DNA of 64,000 nt. Source: JABFRJ01 sp963847145 (lineage in GTDB: Bacteria > Pseudomonadota > Alphaproteobacteria > Rhizobiales > Hyphomicrobiaceae). Shown one piece after another: positions 23,433-32,525 of the stretch. A program made the position numbers and the translations under genes. The stretch spans positions 682,001-746,000 of the forward strand of contig CAWJYN010000007.1 in the NCBI GenBank assembly GCA_963847145.1. Direction: 5' to 3'. Every line of letters begins with the position of its first letter. The first letter of the stretch is position 1. Under the pieces are notes generated by a model. It was not told where the DNA came from, did no database searches, and saw nothing but the letters and a program-made list of their open reading frames with translations.

Positions 23433-25042
23433 GCTCTCTCGTGGAGGCTCTTGGTGATCGCGTCTTTCAGCTTGATGAAATAGTCTTTGACTTGCTGGTG
23501 ATAGGCCCTCGCCGCATCGAGGCTGGCGGTATTGGCGAACAACTCGCCTCTGTTCCAGTCAACTTGCTCGTTCTCGGCTTCCATGGCCTCGACAGCGGTG
23601 GGGACAAGATACTTGTGGACGGCGCCGTAGATCTGCTGGGCCGCTTCGATCAGCTTGCGGTGATGTTCCTCGTACTCCTGCGCCAGCTCCAGGTCATCGA
23701 GTTGCGATCCGAAATTTGTCCGGTAAACAGCCTCGGTCTGGATCGTATCGTCCATCAGATGCTCGATTTTCCGATCTGCGGCCTTGAGTTCCGCAATCGC
23801 TTTGCGGCGCGCTTCGTGGTGCTCGACCCCGCGCGCGCCATCCTCCACGTGACCCAGATACAGACCGTTGCGGCCGCTACCATTCGTGCTCTGTTTGACT
23901 TGCGCAGCGATGCGCCGCATTTCCTGGCCGACCCCGCTCATTCGGCTGGAGACCTGATCAGCAATCTGCTTCAACATGCCGAGGTTGTGGACCTCGTGCT
24001 CGAGGTGGTCGATCTGACGGGTATTGCGATCGAGGTTGCTTAACGTCGAGTTGACCTGATCAGAGATACGCTTCAACTCTCCAACTTCCATATCGACCTG
24101 GCGCCTGATCGCATAGGCTTTCGCCGTGGCAACCGCCGATTTGGTATCCAGTTTGCCGGCATGCTTTTCGACGTCATGCGCCTCGCGTCGCGCCGTGCCG
24201 ACGGCAACGCTCAGGGTGGCAACCCCGGTTTCGACGGACGCGAACTTTCGTTGCATCTTGTCGCTGAGTTCGTGAACGCAGAGACCAAGGCTTTCCAGCG
24301 TCTTGTCGAGCTTTATCACCCGCTCGCGACCCTGTGCAAGGTTGTCGTAGAAGGATCGCACGGACATCCAATACCGCGCCGCGAAGCCCGCGACGAGCAC
24401 CATCCCGATCAGTCCCCACACCGGCGGCGGCACAGTGCGGCTAATGGGCCGCAGGGGCGGCGGTGGGCCGATGTTGATGATCTGGACGCGGCGGTTGGCG
24501 GGAGCCGTTGAAGCCAAGCGCGGCAATGGGGAGTTGCTCCCCAAACCGATCCAGGACAGCCGGTCGCGATCGATGCTCGAGCGATCGATGATATATTCAT
24601 AGATCGTCCTGGCACGGTTCTCCGAGAGCGTTTGATTGTAATCCTCCGGGCCGGTGCTGTCGGTATGTCCGATGATCAGGAAATCGGATAGCGGAGAGGC
24701 CTTCGGCAGGGCCTCCATCAGTCTTTGCAAGATCGGGTAAGCTTGCGCGGACAGCTCCGCCTTGTTGTAATCGAAAGGAATCTGAAGATCGATCGTCGGC
24801 TCAAGCATCGCCCGTTCGATGGCGCGCTTGCGATTCTCGAACGTGATACCCGCCGCTCGATTGCGCCGAAGCTCGTCCAGGTCGTCGCGGCGGATTGTGG
24901 TTCCAGCAGCACCGGCCCGATCACGAAGCCTTTCCACGATGTCATCGACAGTGAGCCCTTGTTGCGCCGTGGCCGGCACTAGCGTGCCAGAAAGCGCCAG
25001 CAAGAACGCAACAGAACGCACATTCCAAATAGCTTTTGACAT
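23429..25042 (-). CDS. OmpA domain / membrane helix / long coiled-coil protein
   Basis: ATG 25042. Residues 1-26 are a signal peptide. Residues about 85-190 are an OmpA-type peptidoglycan-binding domain (IPFDYNKAELSAQAYPILQR, IIGHTDSTGPEDYNQTLSEN, final NRRVQIINI). Residues about 200-222 form a membrane helix (VWGLIGMVLVAGFAARYWM), and about 310 residues of coiled coil and helix follow (EAHDVEKHAGKLDTKSAVAT, QVDMEVGELKRISDQVN). With a signal peptide the OmpA domain is periplasmic and the coil cytoplasmic, the reverse order of MotB-like proteins. The coil is repeated in the next gene upstream (25311-25841). Function unknown; it may tie the cell wall to a cytoplasmic assembly. Confidence 0.8.
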   Translation of the reverse strand: MSKAIWNVRSVAFLLALSGTLVPATAQQGLTVDDIVERLRDRAGAAGTTIRRDDLDELRRNRAAGITFENRKRAIERAMLEPTIDLQIPFDYNKAELSAQAYPILQRLMEALPKASPLSDFLIIGHTDSTGPEDYNQTLSENRARTIYEYIIDRSSIDRDRLSWIGLGSNSPLPRLASTAPANRRVQIINIGPPPPLRPISRTVPPPVWGLIGMVLVAGFAARYWMSVRSFYDNLAQGRERVIKLDKTLESLGLCVHELSDKMQRKFASVETGVATLSVAVGTARREAHDVEKHAGKLDTKSAVATAKAYAIRRQVDMEVGELKRISDQVNSTLSNLDRNTRQIDHLEHEVHNLGMLKQIADQVSSRMSGVGQEMRRIAAQVKQSTNGSGRNGLYLGHVEDGARGVEHHEARRKAIAELKAADRKIEHLMDDTIQTEAVYRTNFGSQLDDLELAQEYEEHHRKLIEAAQQIYGAVHKYLVPTAVEAMEAENEQVDWNRGELFANTASLDAARAYHQQVKDYFIKLKDAITKSLHERA

Positions 25043-25310
25043 ACCACACCTCCAAATAATGACCGATCAAGAAAACGGTCCGTACGGCTCAAATATCAAT
25101 CGTCGAAACCGAAACGCAGCGCTCGCGCCGCGCTTTCAGAGAAAACCACTCTGGATCCGACAAAGCTCTCGCCAGTGCCATCATTGAGCGCAAACATCAG
25201 GGCGCGTGCCGCTGGTCAAAGCGGCGGCGTGCCAATCGCACAGGCCGAGCGCATTTGTTGTCAAGTCGACAGTAGCGTTTCAACCGCACCGGTCTCAATC
25301 GCCACTGTTC

Positions 25311-25841
25311 TCAATCCAAGTGCCGTTCTCGGATCGGCCGCGCGCCCGGCAGCAACGTGTGGACTTCAATTTCGAGGCGGTCGATGTGACGGGCGTTTCG
25401 ATCAATCCGGCTGATGCTGTTCTTGACCTGCTCGTCGATCCGCTTCAATTCGCCGACGTCCATATCGACCTGGTGCTTAATGGTGTCGACCGCGGTCGCT
25501 GCGACCTCCGTCTTGGTCTCCAGGACGTCGATGTGCTTTTCGACATCGTGGGTCTCGCGTTGCGCCTCGCCAACGGTGCCGCCCAGCTGGGTAATCGTCG
25601 CTTCAATGGACGCGAGCTGCTTTTGCAACTTGTCCTCAAGATCGCGAACCGTGTGCTTGAGGCTGTCGGACACCTTCTCCAGCCGCGCCACATGCTCTCG
25701 GCTCGCTTTCAGTCTCTGCTTGATTGAGCGCGTCGTGGCCCAATACCAGACCGTCAGGCCGACGAGGACCGCTAACACGATCAACGTCCAGATGACCCTC
25801 TCGAACAAAAAAACTCCCGTGTAGTCATAAAAATAACGCAT
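25311..25841 (-). CDS. Membrane-anchored coiled-coil protein, paralogue of the OmpA-type protein's coil
   Basis: The 176-residue protein has one N-terminal helix (about 12-33, FERVIWTLIVLAVLVGLTVW) and then coiled coil to the end. Residues about 85-160 align without gaps to the coil of the OmpA-type protein downstream: ETHDVEKHIDVLETK against EAHDVEKHAGKLDTK, QVDMDVGELKRIDEQV against QVDMEVGELKRISDQV, and DRNARHIDRLEIEVH against DRNTRQIDHLEHEVH. It lacks the signal peptide and the OmpA domain. The two may be a duplicated pair that co-assembles; 268 bp separate them, so they could have separate promoters. Confidence 0.7.
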   Translation of the reverse strand: MRYFYDYTGVFLFERVIWTLIVLAVLVGLTVWYWATTRSIKQRLKASREHVARLEKVSDSLKHTVRDLEDKLQKQLASIEATITQLGGTVGEAQRETHDVEKHIDVLETKTEVAATAVDTIKHQVDMDVGELKRIDEQVKNSISRIDRNARHIDRLEIEVHTLLPGARPIRERHLD

Positions 25842-26197
25842 GGCCGCATCTCCAAATACTGAACCAAAAAAACCTCTATGGCTAAAGTGCTTACGATATT
25901 TTGCCCACTCACGGATCGGCTAGCTGTTCGGCTTGGAAAATTGTTAAGCCGAATGCCTTCCAAGGCGAATGCTATCCCAGCTTTGGCGTTTCTGCAATAT
26001 TATCCTTGAATGCCAGTGTTTGATTTTCATTTGTAAACTCACGATTTCATTCGTACGCTCATGATATATGACGTATTCAAACGCGTGATATGGCCTGAAA
26101 GGCCGCTCTCGTCGCATCGGCGCAATCCAAACACGACGCCGGCAACGCGCTTTTCGCGGCGCAGCGATCCAGAATTGTTCTCGGTGCCGAGCGGCCC
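25842..26197. other. AT-richer intergenic region
   Basis: No gene is seen. The stretch is clearly lower in GC than its surroundings and contains an 8-bp stem (TTCGGCTT 25927-25934 / AAGCCGAA 25946-25953). It separates the coiled-coil gene from the end of the MaoC gene, both on the minus strand, and probably holds the coiled-coil gene's promoter. Confidence 0.5.
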
Positions 26198-26665
26198 CTA
26201 CTTCGGGAAGACCAGCCCCATCCACTCGGCGATGATGGCGGGCTTGTCGAACAGCTTGCCGTCCGGCCCCTGCACTTCGACGATGCAGTTGCGTGTCATC
26301 AGCGTGCCGCCGTTCTTGCCTTCGAGCTTGGTAACCGTCGTGCGCATGCGGATTTTCGAACCGGCCGGTACCACGCCCGTGAAGCGGATTTTGTCGAAGC
26401 CGTAGTTGAGCGCGCGTGACAGGCCGGTGAGCTCCAAGGTCGCCATCGACATCGCGGACATGAGTGATAGGGTCAGAAAGCCATGCGCGATGGTGCCGCC
26501 GATCTCTCTATTGGCGCGCTCGACATCGACGTGGATCCACTGGTGGTCGCCCGTGGCGTCGGCAAACGCATCGATCAACGCTTGATCGACAACGGTCCAC
26601 TTGGATGGCGGCAGCTCTTTGTTGATCAAGGTCGCAAGGTCTTTGTAGTCAACAACGTGTGTCAT
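26198..26665 (-). CDS. MaoC-like enoyl-CoA hydratase
   Basis: Start MTHVVDYKDLATLINKEL at 26665. The 155-residue hot-dog protein carries the R-hydratase motif ADATGDHQWIHVDVERA (catalytic Asp and His, about residues 37-46) and then GTIAHGFLTLSLMS. Such enzymes hydrate trans-2-enoyl-CoA to (R)-3-hydroxyacyl-CoA. It lies 37 bp downstream of a HSD17B4-like dehydrogenase gene, the natural next enzyme, so the two probably form a (R)-specific beta-oxidation or polyhydroxyalkanoate side route. Confidence 0.9.
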   Translation of the reverse strand: MTHVVDYKDLATLINKELPPSKWTVVDQALIDAFADATGDHQWIHVDVERANREIGGTIAHGFLTLSLMSAMSMATLELTGLSRALNYGFDKIRFTGVVPAGSKIRMRTTVTKLEGKNGGTLMTRNCIVEVQGPDGKLFDKPAIIAEWMGLVFPK

Positions 26666-26702
26666 GCGGGCTCTCTTGACGAGGTCTCTTGAGGAATAAA
26701 AA

Positions 26703-27614
26703 TCATGCAGTCGGCGTGACGCCGCGTTTGGCCATTTCGTTGGCACCTTGATCGGCGGCCGACTTCGGGATCGTATCGCCCGCGCGCGCGGAAATCTCGG
26801 CAAAGTGCGCCGCGATCTGCTCTGGCGTATCGGCCGCGTGTCCGAGATGGACCCCGCCCGTCATGGCAAGGTTCGTAACGGCAAACGTCCCCGCACCGGC
26901 ATTCATGATGCAGCGCGTCGGCGCTTTCTCCGAGACGAGATACACCGCAGCCGGCGTCACATACTCGGGCTTGAAGTGATCTTGGATCTGGTTCGGCAGC
27001 ACGTCCGTCGTCATGCGTGTTGTGGCCGTGGGCGCGAGGCAATTGACGTGGATGTTGTTCTTCGCGCCCTCGATTGCCAGTGTCTGCATCAAGCCCACGA
27101 CGGCTGTCTTCGCCGCGCTGTAGTTCGATTGCCCGAAGTTGCCGAACAATCCCGAAGACGACGTCGTCATCAGGATGCGGCCATAGTTTTTCGTGCGCAT
27201 GTGCTCCCACACCGCCTTGGTGCAGATAACCGAGCCCATGACATGCACGTCCAAGATGGTGCGAAACTCGTCGATGCTCATTTTCGCGAAACTTTTGTCG
27301 CGCAGAATGCCGGCATTGTTGATTAGAATGTCGACGCCGCCGAATGTCGAGATCGCCGCTGCCACCATGGCATGCACACCCGCTTCGTCCGTCACCGATG
27401 CACCATTGGCCATCGCCGTGCCACCGGCCGCGATGATCTCTTTCACGACAGCTTGCGCCGCTGTCAGCGAGCCGCCGCTGCCATCGCGTGCGCCACCGAG
27501 GTCGTTGACCACCACCTTTGCGCCACGTGCCGCAAGAGCGAGCGCATGCTGCCGGCCAAGGCCATTGCCGGCACCCGTTACGATTGCGACGCGGCCGTCG
27601 AAGCGGAGAGACAT
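26703..27614 (-). CDS. SDR-family 3-hydroxyacyl-CoA dehydrogenase-like protein
   Basis: Start MSLRFDGRVAIVTGAGNGLG at 27614 (an upstream in-frame ATG at 27671 adds an unlikely N-terminus). It is a classical SDR: TGAGNGLG, NNAG, then TTSSSGLFGNFGQ and YSAAK (catalytic Tyr/Lys). The long insertion VVNDLGGARDGSGGSLTAAQ and the fit over about 303 residues match the dehydrogenase domain of peroxisomal multifunctional enzyme type 2, which oxidises (3R)-hydroxyacyl-CoA. It pairs with the MaoC gene downstream. Confidence 0.88.
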   Translation of the reverse strand: MSLRFDGRVAIVTGAGNGLGRQHALALAARGAKVVVNDLGGARDGSGGSLTAAQAVVKEIIAAGGTAMANGASVTDEAGVHAMVAAAISTFGGVDILINNAGILRDKSFAKMSIDEFRTILDVHVMGSVICTKAVWEHMRTKNYGRILMTTSSSGLFGNFGQSNYSAAKTAVVGLMQTLAIEGAKNNIHVNCLAPTATTRMTTDVLPNQIQDHFKPEYVTPAAVYLVSEKAPTRCIMNAGAGTFAVTNLAMTGGVHLGHAADTPEQIAAHFAEISARAGDTIPKSAADQGANEMAKRGVTPTA

Positions 27615-27720
27615 GGAGGATGCTCTGGGTTGTGAGTTGGTGGTTGGAACTGTGATGCTGGACGTCTGCAACGCAGTTCTGACAAATATTGCAACTGCGC
27701 TTTATGACTACGAGCTACCG

Positions 27721-28008
27721 TCACCCACCCCACGTACACGACAACTTCTGGCACGGCCCCTGCGTCGAGCCGACGCGGCAGTTCGATTGGATGAACTTGC
27801 AGGTGCGGCAGGTGTACGACGACAGGCAGCCGCGCACCTCCGCGCTGCGCGCGAAATTACAGGTCCGAACTGTTTGACAATCGCGTCCCTGCGATCCCGG
27901 ACCCTGTCCAAAAACTGGTGCCGTCGATTGCGCCTGGGCGAGGCCCGCGATCAGCATCGCGCCGGCAGCGAGAGCACCTGTCAAACCAAAATGTTGAAAA
28001 GTCCGCAT
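27721..28008 (-). CDS. Small secreted cysteine-rich protein
   Basis: ATG 28008 has a strong GGAGG site. Residues 1-26 are a signal peptide (GALAAGAMLIAGLAQAQ). The mature part has eight cysteines: DCQTVRTCNF, GCLSSYTC, RTCKF, NCRV, GPCQKLSCTWGG. Four disulfide bonds are likely in the periplasm or outside. I recall the CNF-x-GC-SSY-CR-C pattern from uncharacterised hyphomicrobial proteins; no function is known. Confidence 0.75.
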   Translation of the reverse strand: MRTFQHFGLTGALAAGAMLIAGLAQAQSTAPVFGQGPGSQGRDCQTVRTCNFARSAEVRGCLSSYTCRTCKFIQSNCRVGSTQGPCQKLSCTWGG

Positions 28009-28128
28009 CTCGCGCCTCCTGGGCCAATGTCAGTGCGTCACGATTTCTGAAAATGATTGGCGGCGCAATGGGTTGTCGCCCAGCGTCCATGCCCTTCCTG
28101 TGCGCTGTGGCATGCGGGCATCAGGCAT

Positions 28129-29229
28129 TCACCCATCAGGCTCACCCAGAAACGGTTTCATGTGCTTGACCACTGTCGCGCGCGGCAGATCGCGGGCGAT
28201 GACGACGAAGCGCGAACGCTTGTCGGGTTGCCCATCTGCCCCCTTCGGCCAATCTTTCAGCACATCGGGCGGATAGAAAATGTGCTGCACGCCGTGGACG
28301 ACGAACGGTTTCAACTGTTTCTCGACGGTGACGATGCCTTTGACGCGCAGCAGCTTGTCGCCATAGGCGGCCGCAAGGGTTTGCAGCGCGAGGCTCAAGG
28401 CGTTGCCGTCGATTGGCGAGGTGTAGACCAGCGAAAATGTTTCGACGCCGTGCAGGTGGCCGCTCGCCTGGTCGTGGGCATGATGATGTTCGTGGCCGTG
28501 GTGTTGGTGATCGTGGTCGCAGCCTGGCGCGCAGGTGTGATCATGGGCGTGAGTAGCGTGTTCGGCCGCCCCATGTCCGAGCCAACGCTCCGGGTCCGCC
28601 CCGGTCAACGCCGGCTCGTGTGCGCCGAGCCCGATCAATTTCGCCGGCTCGGTCTCGCCCTTCACGATGTGAAGGATTTTGCCGGTCCGGTTGAGCGCGC
28701 GGATTTTGGCTTCTAATGCCACCACATCTGCTGCTGCGACAAGGTCCGTCTTGGTGATCACAATGCGATCCGCCAGTGCAATCTGCTTGGCCGGCTCAAA
28801 ATGCTCTTCGATCTGCTTGGCACCCAGTTGCGCATCCACCGTCGTCACAATGCCGTCCAGTTGGTAGATGCGGAACGTGTCTTCGTCGGTCATCAAGGTG
28901 TGCGCGATCGGTGTCGGATCAGCCAGTCCTGACGTCTCCAGCACCACCCGATGGATGGGCGGAATTTCGCCATGCAGATGCTGACGGTGCAACTTGGCCA
29001 GTGCCTTGGTCAGATCGCCGCGCACCGCGCAGCATACGCAGCCCGACGGCAGCAAAATCGTATCCTCGTCGGCCTTCTCAACCAGTGCGTCGTCGATGCC
29101 GACATCGCCGAACTCGTTGATGATGACGGCGGTGCCCGCCATCGCTGGGTCTTGCAGTAGCCGCCGCAGCAAGGTCGTCTTGCCCGACCCTAGAAAGCCG
29201 GTCAGCACAGTCATCGGAATGGCGGTCAT
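28129..29229 (-). CDS. CobW/COG0523 G3E GTPase, probable metallochaperone
   Basis: The 366-residue protein starts MTAIPMTVLTGFLGSGKTTL (Walker A). It has the metal-binding CxCC motif in SGCVCCAVRGDL, Walker B region VVLETSGLADPTPI, and ITKTDL for guanine. Between the GTPase and CobW C-terminal domains lies a very His-rich stretch (THAHDHTCAPGCDHDHQHHG and on, about residues 225-260), which points to zinc, cobalt or nickel binding. COG0523 proteins deliver metal to client enzymes, often in zinc limitation. The start overlaps the rhomboid gene's stop by 4 bp, so the two are co-translated. Confidence 0.93.
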   Translation of the reverse strand: MTAIPMTVLTGFLGSGKTTLLRRLLQDPAMAGTAVIINEFGDVGIDDALVEKADEDTILLPSGCVCCAVRGDLTKALAKLHRQHLHGEIPPIHRVVLETSGLADPTPIAHTLMTDEDTFRIYQLDGIVTTVDAQLGAKQIEEHFEPAKQIALADRIVITKTDLVAAADVVALEAKIRALNRTGKILHIVKGETEPAKLIGLGAHEPALTGADPERWLGHGAAEHATHAHDHTCAPGCDHDHQHHGHEHHHAHDQASGHLHGVETFSLVYTSPIDGNALSLALQTLAAAYGDKLLRVKGIVTVEKQLKPFVVHGVQHIFYPPDVLKDWPKGADGQPDKRSRFVVIARDLPRATVVKHMKPFLGEPDG

Positions 29230-30797
29230 GAGCGGCGTCCTGATGTCGTTCGATCTCTGCTGAAGACGGCCGCGACATAGGGCCAGGCAGCCATCATCAC
29301 CAAGCCTGTCACGAAGCCTGAGGCATGCGCTGCAAAACTCACGTTCGGGAGGCTCATGTCGATCACTACTTGCAACCCGAGCATCATCAGCAGCGTTTTG
29401 AGCTTGGCGCTATCGAAGCTCGCCCGGTCACGCAGCCAGCTCGTCAGCAGCATGCCAGCCTCCGCGCCGAGCAGCGCGAAGATCGCGCCAGAGGCCCCCA
29501 CCAGCAGCCCGTAATCGGTGTGCTTCGCTGCCATCAGCCACAACACGAACGCCGACGATGCCACACCGCCAACAGCATACACCGCCAGCATGCGCAACGT
29601 GCCCAAAGCCGGTTCCAGAAAGCGCCCGAGCACCCACAACACCAGCATGTTGGTTGCCAGATGGATCGGCCCGAAGTGCAGAAACGACGCCGTCACCAGC
29701 CGCCACCACTCGCCGCCTTGCAGCACGTCCGGTGGCCATAGCGCGCCGAGTGTGATCAGCGTCTCAGAGTCTTCTGAGCCGCCCAACAACACTTCGGCCG
29801 CAAACGCCAGCAGATTGACCCCGATCAACCCTAGCGTCAGCGGGTATGCCCAGAATGACAGCGCCCGCGCGTGCGCCGTACCTAATGTCCGTTCTTCTAA
29901 GGCGTCCAATGCCGCCACCGCGTCGGGCGGCAGTGACTCGGGCGGTCGTTTGGCTGCCAAATCCAAGTGCCGTTGCGCCGATGTGCGTGTGACGGGCAGC
30001 GCTGCCTTGGCTGCCAGGTGCGTCAATGCTCGTTGGCCCGGTGCCGTGTTCGTGCCGCTGTTCAAATACGCCAGCGCCACCCAGAACGTCTTGGTCTCCT
30101 CGGGGATCTTGGCCAGCGACGTCGCCAGCAACGCCTGCACCCCGTTCGGCCGCCCGCCGAAGGCGAGGACAACCATACGCGCCAACGCAAAACCGGTGCC
30201 TGCCAGCAGGTCTTTTGAATGCGTGTAAGCACGGATCATGTCCGTCCGCCGCCCCAACTCGCCAAGTGCGCGCACTTCCAGCGGCCGCATGATGCTGGGT
30301 GCGTCCCGTGCGGTCTCGGCATGGGCCAGAACTTCCGCCCAATCGCGCCGGATCATGGCCTCGTGCGACGCTACGATGGGCCGGTATTGGGGCGACACAC
30401 GGCCGGCGAGTTCCTTCATCGCACGGGTGTCGCTGGGCGATGAGGCGGCAATCGCCGTCGCGAGATCAGCTGTGATGCGCGCGGTCTCGGACGGTTGCAG
30501 AACCGCAATCCAGCGGGCCGTGCGTGCGGCCTGGTCGGTCTGTCCAGCTAGCATCTGCCGTGGTTGCAACCAGCTGAGAACAATCGGCACCAGCACAAAC
30601 GGCACGAATACCAGGGCGACCCAGATCCCCGCCACATCCGGTTTGAGCCACAGTGCAAACAAGCCCACCGCTACGACAAGCCCGTTGACCAGCAGCCAAT
30701 TCACATTTCCGGCCAGGCGCCGGTAAATCACCATGCCGCCGCAGATCATGGCCGAGACGGCCATGGCGTTGACGGCTAAGATCAATTGCAGGTCCAT
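29226..30797 (-). CDS. Rhomboid-family intramembrane serine protease with N-terminal extension
   Basis: Start at ATG 30797 (MDLQLILAVNAMAVSAMICG). Residues 1-85 hold three membrane helices, 85-310 a soluble helical part like TPR repeats, and 315-520 the rhomboid core: GGEWWRLVTASFLHFGPIHL, catalytic Ser in VGASGAIFALLGAEAG and catalytic His in SFAAHASGFVTGL. Rhomboids cut transmembrane proteins within the inner membrane. The substrate is unknown. Overlap with the CobW gene suggests a joint operon. Confidence 0.88.
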   Translation of the reverse strand: MDLQLILAVNAMAVSAMICGGMVIYRRLAGNVNWLLVNGLVVAVGLFALWLKPDVAGIWVALVFVPFVLVPIVLSWLQPRQMLAGQTDQAARTARWIAVLQPSETARITADLATAIAASSPSDTRAMKELAGRVSPQYRPIVASHEAMIRRDWAEVLAHAETARDAPSIMRPLEVRALGELGRRTDMIRAYTHSKDLLAGTGFALARMVVLAFGGRPNGVQALLATSLAKIPEETKTFWVALAYLNSGTNTAPGQRALTHLAAKAALPVTRTSAQRHLDLAAKRPPESLPPDAVAALDALEERTLGTAHARALSFWAYPLTLGLIGVNLLAFAAEVLLGGSEDSETLITLGALWPPDVLQGGEWWRLVTASFLHFGPIHLATNMLVLWVLGRFLEPALGTLRMLAVYAVGGVASSAFVLWLMAAKHTDYGLLVGASGAIFALLGAEAGMLLTSWLRDRASFDSAKLKTLLMMLGLQVVIDMSLPNVSFAAHASGFVTGLVMMAAWPYVAAVFSRDRTTSGRRS

Positions 30798-31048
30798 GTG
30801 CGCGTGGCCGATCGGCAAGGTTGGGTGCGGCGTGACTATTGCGTCGTTGCGCGCGATTTTGCCAGTGCTACGCTGCGCGGCATTCGGCTGTCTCTCTGCA
30901 TTGGCTGGCCCTGCGCGGATTTGACCGCCCAAATCCGGGCTGAGGAGGGGGGCGCATTTCTTGACACCCCCAGGGCCACTGCCTATGGGTAGCGTCGCAA
31001 TGAACCTCGCCGTTTCCGGCCTTTTTCCTGTCTGGATAGGGCGCTTCC

Positions 31049-31432
31049 ATGTCGAATGACGACAAGACCGGCCGCCAGGCCTCCGATGCCATGTCGGCAG
31101 CGGACCGGGCGGCGCTCGCGAAGCGCGCTTCTGAGATCGGGGCGAAGATCGAAAGCGCGAAGGGCAGACACGCGACGCCGCATCACGGGGATCAAAGCCA
31201 GGGCAATGCCATGGCCAAGGGCCTCAAGATCTCAGCCGAGTTGATCGGTGGCGTGGTGGTCGGTGGTGGCCTTGGGTGGCTGCTCGACAAATGGCTCGGG
31301 ACGTTCCCATGGCTGTTTATTCTGTTCTTTCTGCTCGGTTCGGCGGCCGGAATGTTGAATATCGTCCGTCAGGCGCAGCGTGAAAAGACGCCGCCCGCGC
31401 CCTCTGTCAAAGATGACGAGGACGACAAGTAG
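31049..31432 (+). CDS. atpI: ATP synthase protein I
   Basis: The 127-residue protein has a charged N-terminus (to about 65) and two membrane helices (ISAELIGGVVVGGGLGWLLD, FPWLFILFFLLGSAAGMLNI), as in alphaproteobacterial AtpI, which helps c-ring assembly or Mg uptake. It heads the F0 operon, 47 bp before atpB. About 250 bp upstream, between it and the divergent rhomboid gene, must contain the operon promoter. Confidence 0.92.
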   Translation: MSNDDKTGRQASDAMSAADRAALAKRASEIGAKIESAKGRHATPHHGDQSQGNAMAKGLKISAELIGGVVVGGGLGWLLDKWLGTFPWLFILFFLLGSAAGMLNIVRQAQREKTPPAPSVKDDEDDK

Positions 31433-31479
31433 ACGGCGACATAAAATAGGGGCCTTGCGGTCGCGCAAGGAATGAGGAC

Positions 31480-32247
31480 GTGGCATCTGGCGGTGGTGGG
31501 CATAGCCCCATCGAACAATTCGAGCTGACGAAGTGGGTGCCGCTGAATTTCGGCGGCCTCGATTTCTCGATCACCAACTCCACCGTCTTTATGATCGGTG
31601 CTGTCGGCCTCATCTGCGCATTCCTTCACTTCGCCACCCAAAACGCCAGCGTTGTCCCCGGCCGCTTCCAGTCCGCAGCGGAGATGGTCTACGACTTCGT
31701 CGCCGGCACCGTGCGCGACAATCTCGACGACGGCCACGAGGGCAAGAAGTTCCTGCCATTTGTGTTCGCGCTGTTCGCCTTCGTGCTGGTCTGCAACTTT
31801 CTCGGCATGATCCCGGGTTTCTTCACCGTCACCAGCCACATCGTCATTACGGCAGCGCTTGCACTTCTGGTGATCAGTGCTGTTCTTATCTATGGCTTCG
31901 CCAAGCATGGTGTTGGCTTTCTCAAACTGTTCGTGCCATCCGGCGTGCCGGCTTGGCTGTTGCCCATCCTGGTGCCGATCGAGATTATCTCTTTCGTATC
32001 GCGCCCCGTCTCGCTCTCCGTGCGTCTGTTCGCCAACATGCTGGCTGGCCACATCGCGCTCAAGATCTTCGCAGGCTTTGTCGGCACTCTTCTCGCAGCC
32101 GGCGCATGGTCAATCCTCTCCCCGCTGCCGCTGGCGCTTACGACTGCGCTAACCGCGCTCGAACTGCTGGTCGCCTTCCTGCAGGCCTATGTCTTTGCCG
32201 TCCTCACCTGCGTCTATCTCAGCGACGCAGTGCACGGCGCGCACTGA
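31480..32247 (+). CDS. atpB: ATP synthase F0 subunit a
   Basis: GTG start after AGGAATGAGG. The 255-residue protein spans the membrane five or six times. The essential Arg that faces the c-ring lies in SLSVRLFANMLAGHIALKIF, and the LLVAFLQAYVFAVLTCVYLS end is typical. It forms the proton half-channels with the c-ring. Order atpI-atpB-atpE-b'-b without F1 genes is the alphaproteobacterial arrangement. Confidence 0.96.
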   Translation: MASGGGGHSPIEQFELTKWVPLNFGGLDFSITNSTVFMIGAVGLICAFLHFATQNASVVPGRFQSAAEMVYDFVAGTVRDNLDDGHEGKKFLPFVFALFAFVLVCNFLGMIPGFFTVTSHIVITAALALLVISAVLIYGFAKHGVGFLKLFVPSGVPAWLLPILVPIEIISFVSRPVSLSVRLFANMLAGHIALKIFAGFVGTLLAAGAWSILSPLPLALTTALTALELLVAFLQAYVFAVLTCVYLSDAVHGAH

Positions 32248-32285
32248 TTTCCCATCCACAACCATCCTCAACTCAGGAGCTTCCC

Positions 32286-32514
32286 ATGGATCCGCATCGC
32301 AGCAAAGTACATCGGCGCAGGCATTGCTTGCCTCGGCATGGCTGGCGCCGGCATCGGCCTCGGCAACCTGTTTGGCCAGTTCCTCTCGGGCGCGCTCCGC
32401 AATCCATCGGCTGCTGACGGCCAGCGCGGCACACTGCTGCTCGGCTTCGCATTGACCGAAGCGCTCGGCATCTTCTCGCTGCTGATCGCGCTTCTGCTGC
32501 TGTTCGCAGTCTGA
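32286..32514 (+). CDS. atpE: ATP synthase F0 subunit c, with apparent +1 frameshift near the start
   Basis: ATG 32286 begins M-D-P and follows AGGAGC. The rest of subunit c lies in another frame: AAKYIGAGIACLGMAGAGIG, FLSGALRNPSAADGQRGTLL, then LTEALGIFSLLIALLLLFAV, with the proton-carrying Glu in LTEALG. ATG to stop is 229 bases, one more than the 228 needed for the expected 75 residues, so one extra base (in CCGCATCGCA) explains it. The gene is essential and there is no in-frame start that keeps helix 1, so a sequencing or assembly error is most likely. Confidence 0.9.
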
Positions 32515-32525
32515 TGTCTGCACGC

